A stretch of DNA of 64,000 bases. Source: Lonicera japonica (taxonomy: Eukaryota > Streptophyta > Magnoliopsida > Dipsacales > Caprifoliaceae). Below, piece by piece: positions 11,291 through 22,894 of the stretch. The stretch covers positions 26,095,736 to 26,159,735 of the forward strand of contig CM038469.1 of NCBI GenBank assembly GCA_021464415.1, given 5' to 3'. Each line of letters opens with the position of its first letter. Position 1 is the stretch's first letter. The notes below the pieces were generated by a model, which had not been told where the DNA came from, did no database searches, and was given only the letters and a program-made list of their open reading frames with translations. A program made the translations under genes and the position numbers.

Positions 11291-12650
11291 AAAATGCTAA
11301 GCTAGCCCTCTTGATAGATGTAGAGGAGGTTAAATCCCAAAATGAAAAAAGTAGTCCGCAAGGAAGTTCTTAAACTCTTAGATGTTGGTATCATTTACCA
11401 TATATCTGATAGCAAATGGGTAAGTCCTACTCAGGTTGTGCCAAAGAAATATGGCATAACTGTTGTTCCTAATGCTAAAGGTGAGCTAGTTCCCACATGT
11501 GTTACCACTGGATGGCGAATACGTATTGATTATCTCAAGCTTAACTTTGTAACCATGAAAGATCATTTTTCATTCTCATTTCTTGATTAGACTTTGGAGA
11601 GAGTGGCTAGTTATTATTTTTATTGCTTTCTAGATAGTTACAATGGTTATAATCAAATAGAAATCGCTCTTGAAGATCAGGAGAAAACCACTTTCACTTG
11701 TCCTTGTTGTACCTCTGCTTACAAAAGAATGCCCTTTGGCTTATGCAATGCACCAGCAAACTTTCAAAGGTGCATGATGAGTATCTTTAGTAATATGGTG
11801 AAAAAGTTTCTCGAAGTTTTCATGGACGATTTCTCTATTTTTAGTGATTCTTTTGAAAAATGTCTATAGAACCCAGAGAAAGTCTTCGTTCATTACAAAG
11901 ACAATAATCTTGTTCTGAATTGGAAAAAATGCCATTTCATGGTAACCCAAGAATTATTTTAAGTCATATTGTCTCAACTGAAGGAATCCAAATGGGTAAG
12001 GCTAAAATTGACCTCATTGTTAATTTGCCATTGCCCAAAACTGCCAAAGAGGTTCGATTATTTCTAGGCCATGCTGGTTTCTATATGAGGTTTATTAAAG
12101 ATTTCAGTTCTATTTCGCAACCTCTATGTAACTTGCTTGCTAAGGATGCACCATTTGAATGGACTTTAACGTGTCAAAAAGCTTTCAACAAGCTCAAGGA
12201 AATGCTCACAATTGCACCCACTGTGTAACCACCTGATTAGAGCATACCACTTAAACTTATGTGCGACGCCAGTGGTTATGCCATTGGAGCTGTCCTAGGT
12301 CAGAGAAAGGACAAGAAGCCCCATGTCATTTACTACGCTAGCCAAATTTTAAATGATGCTCAATTGAACTATTCCACGTCCAAAAAAGAGTTTCTAGCAA
12401 TTTTTTTTTCTTTAGATAAATTTTGATCTTACCTTATTGAATCACTGATTGTCTGCTTTACTGATCACTTAGCAATTAATTATCTTCTTACGAAGAAAGA
12501 TGCAAAAGCAAGATTAATTAGGTGGATTTTACTACTCCAAGAATTGACTTGATTATCAAAGATAAAAAAAGAGTAGAGAATGTGGGTAGCCGATCACTTA
12601 TCTAGGCTCAATAACGAAGTTCGAGACAATGACCATTTACATATTCAATA
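11291..12650 (+). pseudogene. Athila reverse transcriptase and RNase H, degenerate
   Basis: RT blocks in order are WVSPTQVVPKK (about 11420), WRIRIDYLKLN (about 11515), FLDSYNGYNQI (about 11628), MPFGLCNAPANFQRC (about 11730) and the catalytic FMDDFSIF (about 11820). The connection region includes FLGHAGFYMRFIKDFS (about 12062), and RNase H starts near 12255 (MCDASGYAIGAVLGQ). Stops at 11588-11590, 11867-11869 and 12226-12228 and frameshifts in RNase H (about 12400-12600) disable it. In life this enzyme would copy the element RNA to DNA. Confidence 0.85.
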
Positions 12651-12839
12651 AAGTATTTTAGATGAACAACTAATGGATGTTTGTAATTTGCCATGGTACG
12701 CGGATATCGTGAATTATCTCGCCACATGAAAGGTTCCTGAATGACCATGTCAAAAGCAAAATAAGTTCTTTACTTTAGTGAAGAATTACTATTTCTATGA
12801 CCCGTACTTGTACAAGTACTGTCCTGATCAAATATTCTG

Positions 12840-13968
12840 AAGATGTGTCCCAGCAGAGAAATTTAAATCCATCATGTATACTTGTCATGAAGCAGCATGT
12901 AGGGGCCATTTTTTTTTTGCAAGACGGCTGACAAAATTTTGCAGTGTGGTTTCTACTAGCCTACCATTTTCAAGGATGTGAAAAATCACCGCAGAATGTG
13001 CACTCGTTGTCAGATGTTAGGTGCCAATTTAAGAAGGAATCATGTTAGTTGAAATTTTTTACTGTTGGGGTATAGATTTCATGGGGCCATTTTCACCTTC
13101 GTTTGGACATCAATACATTCTTGTCGCTGTCGAAAACATGTATAAATGGATTGAAACCATTCCTACCAGAAATAATCATCATTTCACGGTCATTACATTT
13201 CTTAAACATAATATCCTTTCTAAGTTTGGCATGCCAAAAGTGATAATAAGTGATCAAGGCAGTCATTTTTGTAAGAAACAATTCGAGAAATTGATGCGGT
13301 GTTATGGAGTGAATCATCGAGTCTTTTTGGGGTGTCACCTACAGACAAACGGGCAAGCTGAATTAGCCAACAGAGAGATCAAGACAATTCTCGAGAAAAT
13401 AGTTAATGTTAATCGGAGAGATTGGTCTATTCGTTTGAAAAATACTTTATGGGCCTATCAAAAAGCCTACAAGACAAGTTTGAATATGTCTCTTTACCAG
13501 TTGGTTTATGGTAAGGCATGTCATCTCCCTCTGGAGATTGAACATAAGGCATTATGGGCTATCAAAGTTATGAACTTCAATTTTCGAAAGAGTGTTGAAG
13601 AGAGGAGCTTCTAGCTTAATGAACTTGAAGAGTTATGCCATGATGCATATGATAATTCTTGAATTTTCAAGGAAAAGACAAAGCATTTCCATGATCAAAA
13701 AGTCCTAAGAAAGAATTTTGAGCCCGGCTAGAAAGTTTTACTTTATGATTCAAGGCTCCATTTATTTTCTGGAAAACTTCGACCAAGATGGACTGCTCTA
13801 TTTAAAATTCATACAGTCTTTCCTTATAGAGCAGTGAAATTGAAGAATCCAAAAGATGGCAGTACGTTTAAAGTCAATGGACATCGATTAAAGCAATTCT
13901 TGGATAAACTTGATGACAGTGAGGAGAGCATTGGGTTGGGGGAACCCAACTATGGTGTTACTGGATGA
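12840..13968 (+). pseudogene. Athila integrase, degenerate
   Basis: A partial zinc-binding region (CHEAACRGHF near 12890, C-T-R-C-Q near 13000) precedes a 190-codon open core at 13042-13614. That core contains GIDFMGPF, ISDQGSHF and TNGQAELANREIK, which carry the D, D and E of the catalytic triad. The C-terminal part (to about 13968) has LHLFSGKLRPRW and FKVNGHRLKQFL, typical of Athila. Stops at 13612-13614, about 13660 and about 13730 break the frame. The core itself is unusually well preserved for this element. Confidence 0.85.
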
Positions 13969-14123
13969 TCGAGAAGAACTGTTGCACTCTGTATAATTTT
14001 TAAATTTTTGTATATAGTTATTGTATATTCGTTTTTGTTTTTGTTGTTTCAAGCGTTTCGTTATCGTTCTTTATTGGTGATCTTAAATCCCAGTTCACAT
14101 CGCGTATTTTTCAAATTTACACC

Positions 14124-14141
14124 TATAAGAACCCGCGCTTT
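14124..14141 (-). other. Element B 3' LTR stub
   Basis: TATAAGAACCCGCGCTTT matches the LTR end at 17344 and 2831 and is immediately outside-flanked by the ACACC duplication. After 14141 similarity to the LTR stops, so nearly the whole 3' LTR has been lost while its last bases and the target duplication were kept. Confidence 0.7.
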
Positions 14142-14214
14142 AGAGGTAGGATTTATGGTTCTACTGATAGGTGACTACTACGGTGTGATGGTGTGGGTAA
14201 AGTACCCTCAATAC

Positions 14215-14477
14215 GAATGATGAACGGAGAGGCTAGTCCTTAGAGAGATGTTCGGGTCTTCTCATTGATACCCTTAGTGCGTATACCCTCTACACCTTCA
14301 ATGCGTATGAATGATGATACAGAGGCTAGTCTTCAAGGAGCTGTTCGAGTCTTCTTGTCGACACCTTCTTCACATGTACCCTCGGCACCCTCTTCGCATG
14401 TACCCTCGACACCCTCAATGTATGTACCCTCGGCATCCTTATTGTATGTACCCTCGGCACCCTCAGTGTGTCTATGG
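14215..14477. repeat. Tandem repeats in element B
   Basis: A direct duplication of about 93 bp (from about 14215 and about 14308, sharing GAGGCTAGTC and GTTCG-GTCTTCT) leads into five copies of a 24-bp unit at 14358-14477, each close to TCGGCACCCTCTTCGCATGT plus ACCC. It lies near the 3' end of element B, the position where Tat elements often carry tandem repeats. It creates open frames on both strands that I do not treat as genes. Confidence 0.75.
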
Positions 14478-14726
14478 TAGCTCCACGCTCTGTGATTTTG
14501 ATTCGTCGCCTGTGTCTTTTCAGGAACATTGTTTAAGTAGAGGTAATCATGAATTAGAAAAAATGATTTCATTTTATTACTGAAATGAATGGGTCCATTG
14601 ATAAGAAATTCCCCATTCTACCCTTATCCTTTACAATTTCACTAAATTTCTCTCTCAATTCCCCCTATTTCTAAAATGGTTCAAGTAAACTGAATTAGTG
14701 ATGTTTGCCTCTGGTTAGGGCTTCTC

Positions 14727-16210
14727 TCATATAATATTTGGTACCTCAGAGTTAGGGATCTTTTCTGCCTCAATCAAATCTTGGATAGTGTGCCTCAGGG
14801 CTATACATTGGCCAGTGTTGTGTCCCTGGCCTTGATGGTATTTGCAACGTTCATTGGTGTTCCAATCAGCAGGAAGCGGATCGGGAGGAGCTCGGGGGGC
14901 CAATGGTTGTATGATTCCATTTTCTTTTAGTGCTGCTAGAGTCTTACTCAATAAGACTGGAAGGCGAGCAAAACGTCAACCCCTAGTTCTCCCAGTATTT
15001 CGAGTTTGATTAACAAACCCTTGGCCAGGTGCAAACCCCTGCTCTCGTGGGTATTGAAAATTGGTTGGTTGGTAAGGACCTGAATTCTAATAGGACCACA
15101 CTTGATTAACAGCAAAAGTATATTTCCTGTATTAGGACGAGGCTTTTTTAACCTCGGCGGCTTCTGTAAGCTCGTTTTCTGTTTCATTGGTCACGTGCAT
15201 CAAAAGCCTTGTATTTTTCAAATTACTATCGCCCTATGCCATCTCTGATCTCAAGCTTAAAATTTTTAACAATTTCTTTCTCAGAAATCCAGTTAATTAT
15301 CTGTGATGCCAATTCTCTCCAATGTTTGATGAAGTTACTGACATTTTCATTTTCTCACTGCTTAGTTATTTCAAGGTGCTTACATGTAACTTTCAGCTCC
15401 TCGTAAGACTTATAGTGCTCATATCTTAAAAGCCAATCCTAAAAACCAACTGTGTGCAGGTCTAGTCAAAGTTTGATGTAAACCTTGGGCTAAGTGAGTC
15501 TCATTCAGTCCATACAAATGCATAGTATGGACATAGGCCTTAAGAAAAAGATGAGGGGGAGTATTTCCTGAGAATTTTTTTATATTAGCTTAAAACCGAT
15601 TGGCAACCTGGCTTCTGGGAAGAGAGACAGATTTTGGAGATTAACTAAGTCATTGGATTTTTCTGTCACCTTCTGATTTTAAGCTTTCATATGTTCCTTC
15701 AACATAGTGATGGCCTCATTCTCCTTAGCATGTTCAACCACTTATTTGGCACACTGCCTTATATATAGATCTAGCTCGTGTCCCTTGAAGAGTGGATTAT
15801 GGTGATGTTGGGGTTAGTTATGTTCTAGATAGAGCCATGTGTTGACAGGATCATGTATTAGTGGGACTTGGTGTAGTAGGGGAGCTGGTGGGATGTTTTG
15901 CTGAAGTGGGGGAATTAGTAGACCTCAATCTTGGTTATGAGTGGAGTTCGGGTTCGGTTAATTTGCTTCAACTGGTGCCGAGTGGCAAGCAAGGTGTTCA
16001 CAGACTGAGTCAAACCGTGTATCATCTAGTAAAATTATTTTGAAGTCAGGGCTCCAAGGTTGATTGGTAAAACAGGACCGGGCGGCGGATCCGCTGCATG
16101 AGAGGCTTCATCATGGTTACCCTCAGTGTGGTTGACCCCAGTTTGATCAATCGGTAGCTCGATGTTGCGACAAGGAGGCATAACCGGTGGTGAGTTTGGT
16201 CTCATGAATC
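14727..16210 (-). pseudogene. Element B gag, degenerate
   Basis: The best part is 14727-14951, with WNTNERCKYHQGQGHNTGQC and LRHTIQDLIEAEKIP. It matches the Tat-1 gag at about 25100-25200 (MNENYAYHQAAGHDTERC) and has a zinc-knuckle-like C-x-Y-H-x4-H-x4-C arrangement. An upstream frame at 14948-15187 and fragments up to about 16200 (ending near MRPNSPPVMPPC) continue it in several frames with many stops. No functional product is expected. Confidence 0.65.
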
Positions 16211-16639
16211 GTCTGGTTCGATCTCTGAGAGGTTAGCTAGCTAATGTTAATAGTAAATAGTCTGAGTTTGGTAGAGAATGGGGAGAAAAAATCGGGGATT
16301 GACCAAAAAAATCAATATTTTGCCATTGGTTGCATAATTCTTGAAAAACTATGACTCGACAAGAAAAAAAATTCGAAAACCACTTTTTGCTGTTTAGGCG
16401 AAAATAGACCGACATCAATAACTTGAGAGCCCCGTGGAAAGGTTTAGGGTAAGAATATAAATTCCCGGGGTGCCCTTATAACCTTCCGCTTTTGAAAGTT
16501 AATTTTGAAAACTTGTTTTGGAAAATGATTCATTTTTTGGAAAACATATTTTGGAAACATTTTGAAAATCGGGTAATTCTCTTCTTTTAAAGTTGCTTTC
16601 ATGGAAATAATGAAAGGAAAATTCTCACTAACAGGTTTT

Positions 16640-17342
16640 AGAAAGGGATTTCTACGGGCGGGGTTGGACAGCCACTAGTCGTACTTGCCAAACCAAAACA
16701 TATGTATGACAAGGCCTTTTGTTCACTAATCTCACAACTGGCGGTCAGGAAAACATGCAAAAATTTAAGTGTACTAGGCTGACGCATCCTATATGCAAGC
16801 GTGGTTTAAAGGGTAAGGTTTAGGATCCCTCCTGTTTGGCTAGGTTTTGCTATATACCTCGAGGGCGAGTACGTGCAAGGACCTTTTAATATACGTTCCG
16901 GGTACGTGAGTGTTCTCGTCACTCAATTACCTCAGTTGGTACTTAGCCAAGGAGAGTGGAAATAAGAACTTTTGGTTTATGTTGACCTAGACGAGCCAAC
17001 TCCCTACTCACTAAGGAGTACTTCCGAGTTGAATGAGGGTAATTTCACACTCACGATAATGCATATTAATATTATGTTCGTGCTAAATAAAGATTATGGA
17101 GGTGCATTATGTTGAACGCTTTAGGGTTTGTTCGAGTATTTTCAATTTTTATTTATGAATAGATTTTCCTCAAACAATAATTAAAAACAAAAAAGGGAAT
17201 CATGGTATCGATCTAAATCGCATTTATGTTATCCTAGAACTAAGACCGAAAAGAAAAACATGCAAACATAAACAATTATCCACGCATATTCTACTTTTGT
17301 TTAGAGTTTAATCCTCTTAAAAAGTCCCCAGCAGAGTCGACA
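16640..17342 (-). other. Element B leader and primer-binding site
   Basis: The primer-binding site is 17325-17342, reading TGTCGACTCTGCTGGGGA on the minus strand, one base from the LTR end. It matches the Tat-1 site at 22877 with one difference in the first bases. The region from about 17080 down to 16640 aligns with the Tat-1 leader at 23100-23400, including the blocks GAGTAGGGAGTTGGCT, CTTCCACTCTCCTTGGC and ACGAGAACACTCACGTAC. It has no conserved open frame. It is a noncoding leader shared by the two elements. Confidence 0.7.
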
Positions 17343-17343
17343 T

Positions 17344-20300
17344 TATGAGAACCTGCACTTTCGACACCGGCTCCCTTGGCTACGATTCCGCCGATTTCTC
17401 AGTTCGATTGGAAAACGGTTCGTTTTATTGTGAGAAAAGAATGATGGTTTGTAAAGGAAATCAGAGTCGCTAGTTTGTTTTACTAAACAAACAAAAGTCT
17501 ATGTAAAAGAGGAACATTTATGAATTAAACGACCTCTTAAATACAATTAATACGAAACCAATTGATTCGAAGATTCGGGGAATAAGTGATGAATAGGGAA
17601 GGTGTTAGGCATCCAATTCTCCCTTTCGGTGTCTGAGTAGGATATGCGTGTAATTATAATAAAAAATTCGCATGCTTATTGATGTTATCACATATCAGCG
17701 CATAATTTTAGGAAAACGGAATTTTGGGGTGAGGATGAAGAGCATGTGCTTCGTAATTCACCATTTAATTTTAGAAATTAGTGTGAGTGTGATTTGAAAA
17801 ATGGTTTTTGATTAATGATAAATAGCAAAACAAGTGTTTTTGATAAAGTTCAGGGCTTTTCGGAAGCTAATTCGATGTGGAGTCGGATTTTCGGTAATCC
17901 AGGAGATTCGTTCATTAATAGTGTACCACAATATAATAATTTAAACCGTCATTGACAAATTCAGTACTATCATATTGTATATTTAGGTAAGCACCGCGAT
18001 TTATAGATTAAACTGAGTACAAAAGCGTATTTATTCTTTCATGGCCGAGACTGATAAAACCAAGATTTTATAATTTTAACTGATGAAAATATATTAAAAA
18101 ATGGTTACAGCTCCTTCCACGCCTTTAGTTTTGAAAACGTGATTTAAATATGAAATCTAGACTGATTTTGAGATAAACAACAATTTTTAAATGCGATTGA
18201 TTAATTATAACTAATAAAATAAAGACAGATAAAAAATTAAAGCCGACCTGTGATGAAAAATACTTGAGAGCCTTGAAAATAGTATAAAACAATTTTAAGC
18301 ACTGTTCCCGAAATCCCTGATAAGCACCCAAAACTGTTATTTATAATTCTCCAAATGCCTAACTTTAAGCGTGCAAAATTGTATTATATTATCTAATGTT
18401 GACATTTAGTTGTTTTGCGGGTCCTAATCTCAATTGTTGCAATTAAATGCTTAACTTTGTTGAATATGTGAGACATGACACCTAAAGTGGCTCGGATAGT
18501 TTTTAAAGCATAACTTTTTGTTCGGAACTCTGAATCATGTGTTTCTTGAGCCTAAAATCAAGAGAATTTTGAGAGTTACAACTTTGTAGTTCAACACTTT
18601 TCCAAATTCAGCCATTTCGGGATCTTAAATTACATTGAAAAATTCCTGCAACAAAAGAAAAAAAGAGAAAATATTCCAAAAGTGTATGGGGCCCATTCTC
18701 ATATTTTAAACTCTCTTCTAAGCACCAACACTCAACCCCTAACCCAACACTCCACTCCTTAGACAATTTCTACCATTTTCTCTTACACACTCCATTCCCT
18801 TCACCTTATTGTCTACTTCCATTAGTAGACTTCTCCTCTATTTTTCACATACATTCATTCATAGTTAGCCAAGAAAAAGAGAGTTTTGTTTTTGGAAAAA
18901 ATAGAGCTTGGAGAAAGAGAGCTTGTTATAGAGAGATAAAATATTTGAGTTCTACATATATTTTCTTTTTCTTGTATTATTGTTTCATTTTAGTGAAGAA
19001 GAGAAAATTATAGAGTGTCCAGAGAAATTCTTGTATCACTTTACTCACATATTTGGAGCTATTTAAGGAGCTATTTAATTATTTGTTTTGTTCTTCTATC
19101 TTTATGGAAGGCTAATCTCCCTTTCAAGGGGAGAGATGAAGCCCCATTTTTATTTGTAATTTAGAATTTTATAATATTGCATAAGTATACTTATTTGTGA
19201 TTTTTTCTTAACAAGATGTTTGGATTACTCTACATACCATAGGTGATCCCATTTTGGTTTTTATATTTGACTTAAGAGATGAGCTACATATCATAGGATT
19301 TTCTTAAGTTCATTTTATTTTCCAAATTTATCTTCTAGTTCTTTAGTGTTAATATGAATGAGTGACAACCTCATATTATTATTATTTCTAAAAGAAGAAA
19401 ATATAGATCTTGAAAGGAAAAATCTCTTATAAACAAATAAATTGTCAAATACTATTTGGTTAGCTTTTGGGTTCACTCTACATATCATAGGTGATTCCAT
19501 TTAATCAAACTAGTGTAGAATTTATTTTGGGTATACATGTGCAATAATATATCATTCTATATCCATTGATAATTTGGTGGTGAATTCTTAACCCTTGAAA
19601 TTCCTATACTTTATTTCTCCAAAACCGTTTTCTCCACTTTTATTTCATTTTACTCGTATTAAAATTATTCTTAAGAAAATAAAGCATTTCTTAAAGACAA
19701 AAAAATGGTTTTTATTCTAAATCTATTATTTTCTCAATTTTGTTTTCATTGATTCCTAGACAACTCCCGTGGATTTGACCCCTTACTACTACTATCTACA
19801 TTACTAATATATTTTGTAGGTACATAAAGGTTTTTGATCAATTCGCTATTTTTAGCGATGAAGATAGCTACCCATCAATCCCAAAGCTGACTAATGCCTC
19901 AAATGGGATCTGTGCAAGTGTATTTATATCTGTATAGAATTAAATGGGATGGGCCAGGAAATGTTTATTTGCAGACAAACATATTAGTGTTTGTCATGTA
20001 GACAAACTATTAATGTTTGTCTGCGGACAAACTATTAAAGTTTGTCTACTTTATCTATCTCGAGACGGTTTTTACAATTACGGTCAAACGACACATCGGA
20101 ATGATCCAATTTATTAGTATGTTGTTAACCACGATAAAACCTACCTACTGACCAAATTTCAGATTTTTTGGACAACGAGAAGGCTTTTGTTTGATTTCTC
20201 GTGATGATTTTCCGGTTTTTTGAATTTATGAGAATATAGTAGTCGGATTGAGCTGATTTTTGAGCATGTTACTTCATATGGTATTATTTACCAACCCATA

Positions 20301-20944
20301 AAATTTTCAGATGATCGAAGTCGAAAAATATCGATACACAAAAATTTGTAAAATTCGGTTTTGGAAATGTGTATCTACGGACAAACACTTTATAGTGTTT
20401 TTCTACACAACAAAAATATGGTTTATTGTGTGGACAAACACCTGGGAGTATTTGTATGCAGCTAATTTTCGTAATTCTCATTAAATGGATTCTCGGACCA
20501 ATCAAATTTTTTAGCATGTTATTCCCTTTAATCCAACTTGTCAACTGACCAAATTTGAGCTTAATTTGACTTCGGGAAGGTTCCCTTTTGATTACTAGAA
20601 GTAAACTCCTGGTTTTCTGAATTTTCGGAGATCCGGCAATCAAATCGAGCCGATTTTTGGATATGTTGCTCCTTATGGAAATGTCTAACAACCCTCAAAG
20701 TATGAGGATGGTAAGAAATTATAAATTCTCCTTACACAAGTTTTTAGAGGATTTGACAGTTTTTGGTTTTGGCAGTTTATGGTAATTCTCGTAACTTCTA
20801 GTCCGAGTGTCCTTTCGACTTTCTTCTATGACCTGTATCATATATAGATAGTATGTATGCATCTAGAAATACTTGTACATGCATGCGTACTCATTTTCTT
20901 AAAGATAAGGATTCTTGCAAGGGTCGCAAAATGAGGTTTTCACA
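17344..20944 (-). mobile_element. Element B 5' LTR
   Basis: It runs from TGTGAAAACCTCATTTTGCG (reverse of 20944) to GGTTCTCATA (reverse of 17344), about 2.04 kb after removing the solo LTR at 18318-19877 and one duplication. The copy A LTR (2831-4037 plus 7166-7968) aligns throughout. It contains many TTTGTC...GACAAA inverted repeats: 19990-20006 (TTTGTCATGTAGACAAA), 20016-20031 (TTTGTCTGCGGACAAA) and related ones near 19960, 20050, 20380 and 20440. Confidence 0.85.
18318..19877 (+). mobile_element. Solo LTR in element B's 5' LTR
   Basis: It begins TGATAAGCACCC, ends ACCCATCA and is flanked by perfect 5-bp duplications ATCCC (18313-18317 and 19878-19882). The interrupted LTR resumes without loss, as shown by copy A at 3745-3755. 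At 1560 bp with no coding sequence, primer-binding site or internal repeat of its ends, it fits a solo LTR left by LTR-LTR recombination. A CTCCCGTGGATTTGACCCC block near 19763 resembles the 3' part of plant retrotransposon LTRs and suggests plus orientation. The family is not identified. Confidence 0.85.
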
Positions 20945-20949
20945 ACACC

Positions 20950-21325
20950 GTGTATAAACTGCCCCAGTTAACACTGTATAAACTAATTTGCAACACAAGG
21001 GCTATGTCATTTTGAGTTGTGGGAATGAGAAACCATTCAATTTTGCGCATTTAATTGTTTCATGGCGTTTTCATGAATTCATGGAATTTTTTTTTTATTT
21101 TTTGGCTTTTTGGAGCATCATCCAGTACACGAAGTTGTTGGCTACAGTTAACCGCATTAACCAATTTGTCTCTCGCATGGATAGATCCTTAGCCGAGCTG
21201 TTAGCTAGGACGCCTGGAGCCTACGATCCTGATGAGTCCGAGGGTTCTGAGGAAAGTAATGAGGATGAGTCAGATGGTGATGGAGGAGACTACTAGGAGA
21301 CAACTGATGACTCCACTAGCCTATC
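20950..21325 (+). pseudogene. Athila post-integrase segment with acidic ORF
   Basis: This is the Athila sequence left between the two big insertions. It holds a 102-codon frame (20988-21296) with a hydrophobic stretch (FMEFFFYFLAFWSII), a basic/amphipathic part and an acidic tail ending ESDGDGGDY. Athila elements often carry an extra, env-like ORF here, with a membrane segment; the position and hydrophobic segment fit, but no family is recognised. The upstream part of any such ORF would be at about 13980-14118. Not shown to be expressed. Confidence 0.4.
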
Positions 21326-22875
21326 TGTAGACACCCCGATCCGTGACCCCCGCAAGAACCCTAACGACCTACGAGAACTACTGTTTTTGGAGTTCGGGAT
21401 CCACCCGAGCACCCGAAACTACCTCGAAAGGGTTTGTTGGCCAACAAACCTGTTTTTTAGAGGGATTGTCGCACGACATATCAGTGTGTCGCGCGACAAT
21501 CACTGGTATGTCGCGCGACAATCACTTCTATGTCACACGACAAACCCCTCTGACCCCGACCATCCACTGTCTGGCACATCAGTCTATCAGAAACATCACT
21601 TCAGCTGTATGTCGCGCGACATTGGTCAACATGTCGCGCGACACTTTCCCTTTCTGGGGAAATGTCGCGCGACAATCCTTCCCCCGCACTATAAATAGGC
21701 CAACACCCCCAAGGGTTCAAGGACAACAACTTGGAATTGAAGAATTATTGGCTTATATCTGATTTTCTAGTCTTTCGTCAAGTATTTTCTGTTATAATCT
21801 TATTTTTGAGAAGTTATCGAATCTATTTCCGACACTCGACGTGTCCCATCTCTAGAATCGAATTCTCGAAAATATCTAAAGAAGGAAAAGATCATTATCG
21901 CCGGAGATCTCTCTGTCGTATTATATTTTCTTTCTTATTATTATTCTCGTCGGGAAGGTAAATAAAAACTCTTCTAGCATTTAAATTATATATCTATGTA
22001 CTTGTTTTACTTCTGTTGTTTAGTCCACGTTTTATTTGAATAAACTTATTGCCAAGTTACAAAGTAGTCTACTGTTTTCAAAACAAAAGACCCTGATAAA
22101 ACCACTTCCAAAATCAGAAGAATAAGTACATTATCATCCGGATAAAATTCTGTTTTCAAAACCCGGACTGATAAGACTGATCTAGGAATTAAAATCAACA
22201 TATCCTGTCGTTTCTATGGACTGCGACGTGTCTGATAAAACTCCCCTTAAAGAGTTTTAGTTCCATATTAAATTAGTCCCGACACAAGATCCGAACTTTT
22301 ACCAAAGTAATCACAACACGAGAAAATCGTCATTATCTGAGGAAATAATACGGGACACTCTTTCAAAAGGTTTTGTCATTTGTATTTACATCTTTCAATA
22401 ATAAAAACATCGGATCTCGGAACAGAAAGGTTTTTATCCCTTTTCCCGCTTTTTCCTAGAAATTAGGGTTTTCTCACTTGGAAAGTAGTAGACTGTCAGT
22501 AAAAGCATCCATGTTTTTCAACATAAAATAAACGTATAAGACCACTAGAGACCGAAAGGGCGGAATGGGTGCTTAACACCTTCCCAAACCGTAATATAGT
22601 TTTCGAACCCTATATAATCCTATTTTCGCAGACAAATGTGTAAAAAAAGGCTTATATGTAGCCTTTCCTCTCACACAAACCATTTTGTCCGTTTTCTTAT
22701 AAAACGTACTGGCGACTCTGAACGAACCATCTTGCATCTAGAAATAGGATAGAGGGACATCCTATATGAATTATCAACACCGATCTAAGCAAATGGAATG
22801 ACGGGATCCGTTCCGACGTTCCAGACGCCCAGCAATGGGATCGAGACCCGGGGGTCGCATTTGCGAATTCTCACA
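21326..22875 (+). repeat. Tat-1 5' LTR
   Basis: It begins TGTAGACACCCCGATCC and ends GAATTCTCACA, 1550 bp. Its partner at 40180-41730 aligns end to end with scattered single-base differences. Upstream of the TATA box it carries a dense set of inverted repeats. Open frames of 103-139 codons inside it lie over these repeats and are not regarded as genes. Confidence 0.95.
21431..21697 (+). promoter_or_regulatory. Tat-1 U3 palindrome array and TATA box
   Basis: A perfect 20-bp palindrome GGTTTGTTGGCCAACAAACC (21431-21450) is followed by seven copies of TGTCGCGCGACA or one-step variants at 21467, 21487, 21509, 21531, 21610, 21632 and 21663. A TATA box (TATAAATA, 21690-21697) follows 16 bases after the last copy. 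The 3' LTR has the same array at 40284-40528 with its TATA box at 40544. This is the likely element promoter; the binding factor is unknown. Confidence 0.7.
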
Positions 22876-22876
22876 G

Positions 22877-22894
22877 TGGCGACTCTGCTGGGGA
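22877..22894 (+). other. Tat-1 primer-binding site
   Basis: TGGCGACTCTGCTGGGGA starts one base after the 5' LTR and begins with TGG. Element B has the same site with one change. The tRNA primer is not identified here. Confidence 0.8.

Larger units (their letters stand above)
14124..20944 (-). mobile_element. Tat-type retrotransposon 'B', internally deleted
   Basis: It is flanked by perfect duplications ACACC (14119-14123 and 20945-20949). Reading on the minus strand: 5' LTR (20944-17344), primer-binding site (17342-17325), a leader like that of Tat-1, gag remnants (to about 14727), tandem repeats, and only 18 bases of 3' LTR (14141-14124, TATAAGAACCCGCGCTTT on the plus strand). Protease, RT, RNase H and integrase are absent. 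It inserted into the Athila element between integrase and the post-integrase ORF, and was itself hit by the solo LTR at 18318. Confidence 0.85.

Noticed and set aside
13093..13338. Minus-strand 81-codon frame
   Set aside because: It is antisense to the well-preserved Athila integrase core.
14265..14583. Overlapping open frames on both strands with VPSAPS- or YPRHP-type repeats
   Set aside because: They are products of the 24-bp tandem repeat and are inconsistent between strands.
21343..21762. 139-codon and overlapping 103-codon open frames in the Tat-1 5' LTR, with counterparts at 40115-40616 in the 3' LTR
   Set aside because: They lie over the U3 palindrome array and TATA box, and their conservation only reflects LTR identity. 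No domain is visible.
22877..22894. tRNA-like sequence after the LTR
   Set aside because: It is an 18-base primer-binding site complementary to a tRNA end, not a tRNA gene.
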